Below are positions 58,792 to 64,000 of a stretch of DNA of 64,000 nt, in pieces. The stretch covers positions 162,597 through 226,596 of the forward strand of contig NZ_WMBA01000003.1 of the NCBI RefSeq assembly GCF_009707865.1, written 5' to 3'. The notes under the pieces were generated by a model. The model did no database searches. It saw nothing but the letters and a program-made list of their open reading frames with translations, and was not told where the DNA came from. Each line of letters opens with the position of its first letter. Position 1 is the stretch's first letter. The translations under genes were made by a program, and so were the position numbers. Origin of the DNA: Amycolatopsis pithecellobii (GTDB lineage Bacteria > Actinomycetota > Actinomycetes > Mycobacteriales > Pseudonocardiaceae).

Positions 58792-59786
58792 AAAGTATCA
58801 CCGTTGGTGAGCACAGCCCGGCCGACGACTCGCCGCTCCGCCAGGGTGGCCAGCGCGGCGCCGGCTTCCGCCAGCGGGAAGCGATGCGAGACATGCGGGC
58901 GCAACGAGCCTCGGGCCGCCAAGCTCAGCAGATCGGTCACTTCGCGGTGGGCGCTGCGGGGATCGCGACGGGCTGCCTCCCCGGCTCGTACTCCGAGAAT
59001 CGAGGCGCCTTTCAACAGAATCCGGTTCGCTTCGAAACGGGGTATCGTCCCGGCGGCGAAGCCGACGACGAGATACCGGCCGCCCCAGTCGAGCAGCCGG
59101 AGCGCCTCCGTGGCGAGGTCGCCTCCGACGGGATCGAATACGACGTCCGCCCGGCCCACGGAATCGCGGACGGCCTCGACGAGATCGGATGTGCGGTAGT
59201 TGACGACATGTTGTGCGCCCGCGTCTTTCGTGACCGCCAGTTTGGCGCCGTCCGAGCCGATTCCGACGACCGTTGCGCCGAGTTCCCTGGCCAGTTGCAC
59301 GGCCGCCATGCCGACGCCACCGGTCGCCCCGAGCACGGCGACGGTCTCGCCGGATCGCAATGCGGCGCGGGCCACGAGCGCGTGATATGCGGTCTGGGTG
59401 GCCACGAGGAAGGTGGCACCTTCGATCGGCGAGAAACCTTCCGGCAGGCCGAAAACGGCTTCGCTGGGCACGACGACTTCTTGGGAGAACCCTCCGGTTC
59501 GCGTCATGGCGATCACCGGCGTCCCGGGCGGCCACCGCCGCTGTCCCGGCTGGTCGGGGTGGGATTCGGCCACGACGCCGGCCACTTCCATGCCCGGGAC
59601 GAAGGGCGGTTCCAGCTTGAGCTGATATTCGCCGCGCGTCAGCAGATAATCGGGGTAGTTCACGCCCGCGGCACGTACCGCGACGCGCACATATCCGGGA
59701 GTCAACGGCTCGTCGGGGACGCGCATGGTTGTCACGGAACCAGGGCCGTCCAGTGCGGTGCAGACGGCCGCTTCGTGGTCGGTCAT
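58788..59786 (-). CDS. MDR-family NADPH:quinone/enoyl reductase-like oxidoreductase
   Basis: 332 residues. RVAVRAAGVNYPDYLLTRGEYQ is the quinone-reductase-type N-terminal block, and VAVLGATGGVGMAAVQLARELGATVVG the cofactor loop. VFDPVGGDLATEALRLL and GGRYLVVGFAAGTIP follow, as in NADPH:quinone oxidoreductases such as the human CRYZ type. It is the second gene of the operon, overlapping both neighbours by 4 bases. It is only distantly similar to the MDR protein at 55875, so two different reductions are likely in the pathway. Confidence 0.9.
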   Translation of the reverse strand: MTDHEAAVCTALDGPGSVTTMRVPDEPLTPGYVRVAVRAAGVNYPDYLLTRGEYQLKLEPPFVPGMEVAGVVAESHPDQPGQRRWPPGTPVIAMTRTGGFSQEVVVPSEAVFGLPEGFSPIEGATFLVATQTAYHALVARAALRSGETVAVLGATGGVGMAAVQLARELGATVVGIGSDGAKLAVTKDAGAQHVVNYRTSDLVEAVRDSVGRADVVFDPVGGDLATEALRLLDWGGRYLVVGFAAGTIPRFEANRILLKGASILGVRAGEAARRDPRSAHREVTDLLSLAARGSLRPHVSHRFPLAEAGAALATLAERRVVGRAVLTNGDTL

Positions 59787-60658
59787 GTCCAGACCACCTC
59801 ACGGATGGCTGCGGCCACCGCCGCGGGTGACTCCGACTGCGGGAAGTGGCCGACGTGGTCCAGCGCCGTCACTTTGGCGTGCGGCAACAGCTTTCGCGCC
59901 TGCTCCAGCACCTGGCGGCCGGACACCGGGTCGGCCAGTCCCCACACCAGGCTGAGCGGACCGTCCCACGCCCGCAGGGCCGCTTCCCAGCGCTCATGGT
60001 GAACGTTGCGCTCGGTGTTGTACCGGATCAGGAGGTGACCCAGCTTGTGCCCGTTGTCGCGGGAGATGCCGTACCAAAGGCCGGCGAACTCCTCGTCGCT
60101 CAGCTTGGCGGAGCCCCGGATGCCGTCCAGCCCGGCGCGCAGGCGTTCACTCGTGACGCGGTTCGCGATGAGCCGCCCGATCACCGGTTTGATGAGGAGC
60201 TTCTGCAGCGAGGTCGGCCGGTAGGCGGCGTAGACGATCCCGCAGTTCAGGATCGTCACGCTGCTGATATTGAAGCCCAGCGCGCCGCGGCGACGGCGGT
60301 CCAGCAGTTCCTGGCCGACGATCCCGCCGTAGTCGTGGATGACGAGATGGACTTCGCCGAGGCCGAGATGTTTCACGACCTCCTCGACGACGCCGGCGGA
60401 CTCGGTGACGGAGTAGTCGTACGGATGGGGCTTGTCCGAAACGCCGTAGCCGGGGAAGTCGAGGGTGACGACTTCATGGTCGCGCGCGAGATCGCCGGCC
60501 ACGGGCGCGTAGTCGTAGGACCACGTCGGGAAGCCGTGCAGCATCAGTACGGGGAAACCGTGACCGCGCCGCCGGTACGCCACGCGATGTCCGATGGCTG
60601 TGGTCAGCGTTTCGCACTCGTCGATCCACTGCGCCGCGGTGGGGTTCCCAGGGCTCAT
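59783..60658 (-). CDS. Alpha/beta hydrolase, haloalkane dehalogenase/epoxide hydrolase-like
   Basis: 291 residues. MLHGFPTWSYDYAPV is the oxyanion region, and LVIHDYGGIVGQELL is the nucleophile elbow with Asp, not Ser, as in epoxide hydrolases and haloalkane dehalogenases. WGLADPVS and LDHVGHFPQSE give Asp and His. An Asp nucleophile means a covalent ester intermediate on C-O or C-halogen bonds, so ester hydrolysis is unlikely. ATG 60658 heads the five-gene operon, divergent from a TetR gene. Confidence 0.9.
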   Translation of the reverse strand: MSPGNPTAAQWIDECETLTTAIGHRVAYRRRGHGFPVLMLHGFPTWSYDYAPVAGDLARDHEVVTLDFPGYGVSDKPHPYDYSVTESAGVVEEVVKHLGLGEVHLVIHDYGGIVGQELLDRRRRGALGFNISSVTILNCGIVYAAYRPTSLQKLLIKPVIGRLIANRVTSERLRAGLDGIRGSAKLSDEEFAGLWYGISRDNGHKLGHLLIRYNTERNVHHERWEAALRAWDGPLSLVWGLADPVSGRQVLEQARKLLPHAKVTALDHVGHFPQSESPAAVAAAIREVVWT

Positions 60659-60707
60659 CGTGCCTCCAGCTACCTCGTCGGGCTGTCACATACGCTCATA
60701 AATTCCA

Positions 60708-60721
60708 ATACAGTTGTGTAT
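60708..60721. promoter_or_regulatory. Operator-like palindrome ATACA-GTTG-TGTAT
   Basis: A perfect 5-base inverted repeat with a 4-base spacer, 50 bases from the hydrolase ATG in the divergent gap to the TetR gene. Confidence 0.65.
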
Positions 60722-60780
60722 CACAATGCGGGTGTGTCAGGCTCGTGTCAAGACGCCATTGGTGACCGGTAGGAGTTGCA

Positions 60781-61389
60781 GTGCCCCGTTTGACTCGCGC
60801 GGAACAGCGTGAAGAGACACGTCGCCGGCTCATCGAGGCGGCGGGCCGAGTCTTCGGGCGACTGGGTTTCGAGGCCGCCCCGATCGACGTCATCGCCGAA
60901 GAGGCCGGTTTCTCGCGGGGGGCCTTTTACTCGAACTTCGAGTCGAAGGACGAGTTGTTCATCGAGCTGGTCCAGAGCCACTTCGAGGCCGAGATCGAGA
61001 CATTGGGGCGGGCACTGGCCCGGATCGCCCGCGCCGAAGACCTCGCCAAAGCGGTCGAGCGGCGCTACCGGATTCTCGGCGAGGACAGCAGCTGGTGCCT
61101 GCTCACCACGGAGTTCCAGCTCTACGCGATGCGCGGGGGTCGCATGGCCGGCCGGTTCGCCGAGCTGTACGAGAAGTACCGCAGCGACCTCGGTGAACTG
61201 ATCGGCACCCACTTCGACCGGCTGGGCATCCGGTCGTCCCTGACCCCGTACGAATTCGGGGCGGCGCAGATCGCCCTGTCACACGGACTCGCACTCCAGC
61301 GCGCCGCCAACAGCGCACTGGACACGACGTTGCCCGCCCGTGCGCTGGCCACCTTCGTGCGAGGCGCCCTCGAACCCCGGGAGGGTTGA
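60781..61389 (+). CDS. TetR-family regulator
   Basis: 202 residues. The HTH is RRRLIEAAGRVFGRLGFEAAPIDVIAEEAGFSRGAFYSNFESKDELF, with the GFSRGAFYSNF recognition helix of the AcrR group. The ligand domain contains WCLLTTEFQLYAMRGGRMAGRFAELYEKY, found in regulators of fatty-acid or aromatic catabolism. GTG 60781 is chosen because MPRLTRAEQREETRRRL is a normal start. It most likely controls the divergent five-gene operon through 60708-60721. Confidence 0.92.
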   Translation: MPRLTRAEQREETRRRLIEAAGRVFGRLGFEAAPIDVIAEEAGFSRGAFYSNFESKDELFIELVQSHFEAEIETLGRALARIARAEDLAKAVERRYRILGEDSSWCLLTTEFQLYAMRGGRMAGRFAELYEKYRSDLGELIGTHFDRLGIRSSLTPYEFGAAQIALSHGLALQRAANSALDTTLPARALATFVRGALEPREG

Positions 61390-61398
61390 GGGCGCCTC
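61361..61398. terminator. Hairpin overlapping the TetR stop codon
   Basis: GAGGCGCCCTC at 61361-61371 pairs perfectly with GAGGGCGCCTC at 61388-61398 across 16 bases. It lies between convergent genes and partly inside the TetR coding end. Confidence 0.65.
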
Positions 61399-61414
61399 TT
61401 GCCATGACTACGGG

Positions 61415-61708
61415 CTACTCGCTGATGGCGACGGCACGATCGAACGCGACGAACTTGGCAAAGTCCTTGCCGACCCGCTCGACGGCATCCGCGTGGGGTG
61501 CAACGTACGCCCAAGCGACATCCTTCGGGCCGCCGACGAGAGAGTAATACTCGGCCTGCCCCTTCCAGGGGCAGGTGTACACGGTCGGGCTCGATTCCAG
61601 CAACGACCAATTGACGGAGCTCGGAGGGAAATACCAGTTCCCCTCGATCATGACGAGATCTTTGGTGTCCGCAGTCGCGATGACCCGGTCCTCGAGCTTG
61701 GCTTTCAT
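61415..61708 (-). CDS. DUF427 domain protein
   Basis: 97 residues. NWYFPPSSVNWSLLESSPTVYTCPWKGQAEYYSL is the diagnostic block of DUF427 proteins, with the conserved CPWKG turn. Members form a small beta-barrel; their biochemical function is not established. ATG 61708 begins MKAKLEDRVIA after GAGAGGACG. It follows the aldo/keto reductase gene on the same strand with a 32-base gap and may share its transcript. Confidence 0.88.
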   Translation of the reverse strand: MKAKLEDRVIATADTKDLVMIEGNWYFPPSSVNWSLLESSPTVYTCPWKGQAEYYSLVGGPKDVAWAYVAPHADAVERVGKDFAKFVAFDRAVAISE

Positions 61709-61740
61709 TCGTCCTCTCGAACAGATTTGATGGATAATTC

Positions 61741-62751
61741 TTACGGTTGGGCGAACCGTTTCTTCGCTACCCGGTCGTGCTCCGACCACATTTCGTGAGG
61801 GTATCCCAACTGTGGCGCGCTCACCTCGTCCAGCCAGTCAAGCTGACGCGGTGAGATATCCAGATCGCCGGCCGCGAGGTTTGACGTGAGCTGATCTACG
61901 CTCCTCGGTCCCACGATGGGGATCACCCCCTTCGACAGCGACCACTTGATAGCTACCCCCTCTGGAGTCGTATCGAGGTCCCGGGCGACGCTCTCGACAG
62001 CATCCAGAATGGCCGCCTTGGCGGGGTCGTCTTCCTTGTGCAGGAATTGGCTGATCGAACTCTGTGCGCGACCTGTTTCGCCCCGCCGGTACTTGCCCGT
62101 CAGAAGACCACCGCCGAGCGGGGAGTACCCGAGGACACCCAAGCCAAAGGCTTCTGCCATCGGCACCAACTCCCGGTCGGCATTACGCTCGACGAGACTG
62201 TACTCGACCTGAATTGCCACAAGAGGGGCCCAACCCTGCTGCTGCGCCAGGGTAACTCCCGTTGCCACACGCCATGCCGGGAAATTGGAGAGGCCGGCAT
62301 ACAGAATCTTGCCGGCGCGCGTCAGATCATCGAAGGCGCGCACTATTTCTTCGATGGGTGTGGACGTGTCGGCCACATGCGCCCAGAGCACGTCCACCCG
62401 GTCGGTGCCCAGCCGGCGCAAGCTCTGTTCCAGGGACTGGACCATCGCCTTCCGGCTGTTCCCGGTCAATTGGAGACCGCTGCTTGCTGAAGAACCCATG
62501 GTGTACTTTGTCGCGAGAACAATATCCTCGCGATCCGAGGAGATGATATCTGCGAGGTACTCCTCAGCTTCCCCCAACTGATAGTTGGAACCGGTGTCGA
62601 TGAAGTTTCCTCCCGCTTCTCTATAGGTGTCATACATCGCCCGAGCCTCGGGTGCAGACGCCCCATGCCCCCAGCCCATGCCAAAATTACCTGTCCCCAG
62701 CGACAGTTCCGATACTCGCAGCCCCGATCTTCCGAGAAATCGGTATCGCAT
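61741..62751 (-). CDS. Aldo/keto reductase
   Basis: 336 residues of TIM-barrel NADPH-dependent reductase. FIDTGSNYQLGEAEEYL carries the catalytic Asp and Tyr, LATKYTM the Lys and DVLWAHVAD the His. GYSPLGGGLLTGKY and IVGPRSVDQLTSNLAAGD form the NADPH site of the AKR11/12-like group that acts on sugars and small aldehydes or ketones. ATG 62751 begins MRYRFLGRSGLRVSELSLGT. It is divergent from an AraC regulator across a 108-base gap. Confidence 0.92.
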   Translation of the reverse strand: MRYRFLGRSGLRVSELSLGTGNFGMGWGHGASAPEARAMYDTYREAGGNFIDTGSNYQLGEAEEYLADIISSDREDIVLATKYTMGSSASSGLQLTGNSRKAMVQSLEQSLRRLGTDRVDVLWAHVADTSTPIEEIVRAFDDLTRAGKILYAGLSNFPAWRVATGVTLAQQQGWAPLVAIQVEYSLVERNADRELVPMAEAFGLGVLGYSPLGGGLLTGKYRRGETGRAQSSISQFLHKEDDPAKAAILDAVESVARDLDTTPEGVAIKWSLSKGVIPIVGPRSVDQLTSNLAAGDLDISPRQLDWLDEVSAPQLGYPHEMWSEHDRVAKKRFAQP

Positions 62752-62859
62752 ACGTCTCTTTGCTCCTCGTGTCGATCCGGCATGAGTAGGCTCCTCACAC
62801 CTGGCGGCTCCCGCCGCCAGACGCCCATCCTTCCCGTCGCTGGGTGTATATTCCATAAC

Positions 62860-63846
62860 ATGGAGTGCAGTAATGTTTATCGATCGTCCAGCGCTGAGGT
62901 CACCCTCGATACACATGACCCCATCCGGGACGCCCTGGCGCTGGCCCGGCCCCACACCGTCGCTCCCGTCCCGCTCCGCGCGACGGCGCCGTGGGGAGCT
63001 CGGTTCTCCCCTTTTCCGCACATCAAGCTCGGCGTGATAGTGGAAGGCGAGTGCTGGCTGTGCATCGACGGACTTGAACCTCTTTTCCTGAGCACAGGCG
63101 ATTTCTATCTTCTCGGAAATCCACCCCCTTATGGCCTCGGGAGCTCGATTGAGGCAGCCCGGGCTCGCGACTCGAAGGGGCCGCGCCGCAAGGAAATTTC
63201 CGCGAGTGGACCCGAGATTTCTCAAGGCTCCGTCACGTACACGTGCACCGTCGACTTCGAGTTTCAAGATTCCGATGCATCGACCCTGTTTTCATCGCTG
63301 CCCCCGGCCGTGCTTGTCAAAGCAGACGATACCGACGGAAGATTGCTCTGGAATATCGCGACCATCCTCGTCCACGAGATGGGGGCGCACAAGGCGGGCC
63401 GGTCTCTTGTCCTTGAACATCTGGCCCAGATTCTTCTTGTGCATATGCTGAGGTCGCACGCCGGTTCGTCCCAGGAGCCCCTGGGATGGCTTGCGTCGGT
63501 TTCCGATGATGGGATCGGGGCGGCGTTACGAGCTATACACGCCGAACCGGGCGATCGCTGGACGCTCGAAGAGCTCGCTAAAATTGCGATGATGTCGAGG
63601 TCGGCTTTCGCGGTGAACTTCAGAAACAGAGTAGGAAGACCTCCTTTGGATTACCTCATTGAGTGGCGAATGCAACTGGCGCGTGCGGCACTGCGCACGG
63701 AGGATTCCCTCACGGCCATAGCGGCGGCCATCGGATACCAGTCCGAAAGTGCTTTCAGTACCGCTTTTCGGCGCGTCGTCGGGATGTCACCACGAGAGTT
63801 CCGCGTCTCACTGCATGCGCAGCCGAGGGACCGTGCAGAAGCGTGA
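62860..63846 (+). CDS. AraC-family regulator with cupin_6 sensor domain
   Basis: 328 residues. The N-terminal half (about 1-190) resembles the cupin_6 domain of aldehyde/oxidant-sensing AraC proteins: HIKLGVIVEGECWLCIDG, LFLSTGDFYLLGNPPPYGL. The C-terminal half has two helix-turn-helix motifs: WTLEELAKIAMMSRSAFAVNFRNRVG and SLTAIAAAIGYQSESAFSTAFRRVVGMSPREFR. ATG 62860 gives the normal length. The codon use is less GC-rich than that of the neighbours. It probably activates the divergent aldo/keto reductase. Confidence 0.92.
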   Translation: MECSNVYRSSSAEVTLDTHDPIRDALALARPHTVAPVPLRATAPWGARFSPFPHIKLGVIVEGECWLCIDGLEPLFLSTGDFYLLGNPPPYGLGSSIEAARARDSKGPRRKEISASGPEISQGSVTYTCTVDFEFQDSDASTLFSSLPPAVLVKADDTDGRLLWNIATILVHEMGAHKAGRSLVLEHLAQILLVHMLRSHAGSSQEPLGWLASVSDDGIGAALRAIHAEPGDRWTLEELAKIAMMSRSAFAVNFRNRVGRPPLDYLIEWRMQLARAALRTEDSLTAIAAAIGYQSESAFSTAFRRVVGMSPREFRVSLHAQPRDRAEA

Positions 63847-63862
63847 CTAGGTCGTGGTTCAT

Positions 63863-63879
63863 AAGCGGCGGAGCCGCTT
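63863..63879. terminator. Hairpin after the AraC gene
   Basis: AAGCGGC at 63863-63869 pairs perfectly with GCCGCTT at 63873-63879 around a 3-base loop, 16 bases after the AraC stop. The rest to 64000 has an open minus-strand frame ending PPENPQRCKLTAHSKRLRRL, which may be the C-terminus of a gene outside the window; I cannot identify it. Confidence 0.5.
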
Positions 63880-64000
63880 GCTGTGGGCCGTCAGCTTGCA
63901 CCGCTGCGGGTTCTCAGGTGGTTCCTCGCGAGGACAGCGCCGACGTGGTGCAGGGGCGTTGCCGCGCGGAGCGTGTCCGTCGGGGGTGGTGGTCGGGCTG

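Noticed and set aside
1..64000. CRISPR arrays, tRNA or rRNA genes
   Set aside because: No regularly spaced repeats and no cloverleaf or rRNA-like sequence were noticed while reading both strands. A tool search could still find a tRNA missed by eye.

Overview
The window is high-GC DNA with many GTG starts, F420/LLM-type and SARP-type genes, a CaiB fusion and a large number of TetR/GntR/MocR regulators. This points to an actinomycete, most likely of the Amycolatopsis/Pseudonocardia kind; that placement is inference from gene style only. No rRNA, tRNA, CRISPR array or complete insertion sequence was found.

Region 1 (1-20 kb) is a catabolic island for an aromatic or related cyclic compound. A plus-strand set (Baeyer-Villiger monooxygenase, esterase, FAD hydroxylase, intradiol ring-cleavage dioxygenase) reads as oxidation, ester hydrolysis, hydroxylation and ring opening. 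Next come a minus-strand set (MocR regulator, two hydrolase/decarboxylase-like enzymes) and a plus operon (SCP2-type thiolase, DUF35 zinc-ribbon partner, cyclase-family hydrolase). A 7-kb minus operon follows (fused CaiB CoA-transferase, LLM flavin oxidoreductase, acyl-CoA ligase, amidohydrolase/decarboxylase, AAHS-type MFS), divergent from a second MFS. A 17-nt element recurs at 3211, 7780 and 17813, in exactly the intergenic regions that would control these units, so they probably form one regulon.

Region 2 (20-25 kb) is scarred accessory DNA: a P450 with different codon use, an SDR/XRE pair, two MFS fragments, and an SDR/TetR pair that has lost both 5' ends in one head-to-head deletion. 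Region 3 (25-40.4 kb) is a second catabolic island. A six-gene minus operon carries HyuA/HyuB, a bicupin, an HpaI-type aldolase, an MFS and a MocR-like aminotransferase without a DNA-binding domain. Beside it lie an SDR and a divergent operon with a salicyloyl-CoA-5-hydroxylase-like monooxygenase, an aryl-AMP/CoA ligase, a VOC protein, a small protein, a hydrolase and a TetR regulator. TGTCAG/CTGACA operators link the two promoter regions.

Region 4 (40.4-49 kb) holds TetR-controlled single enzymes (quinone reductase, saccharopine-dehydrogenase-like protein, alpha/beta hydrolase), a GT1 glycosyltransferase and a patch of decayed genes at 42.1-42.8 kb. Region 5 (47.8-51.6 kb) is the most unusual part: a SARP/BTAD regulator faces two tandem 60-residue peptides that align without gaps and share LLPxRxAL. 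They are followed by strong hairpins and a membrane HExxH (M50-like) metalloprotease with a PqqD/RRE-like N-terminal domain. This looks like a minimal ribosomal-peptide maturation cassette without cysteines and without a recognisable tailoring enzyme. An MMPL transporter, MarR regulator and small membrane protein follow.

Region 6 (54.8-61.4 kb) is a five-gene, 4-nt-overlap operon (hydrolase, two MDR reductases, acyl-CoA ligase, aminoglycoside-phosphotransferase-like protein) under a divergent TetR. The window ends with DUF427, an aldo/keto reductase and a divergent AraC regulator.
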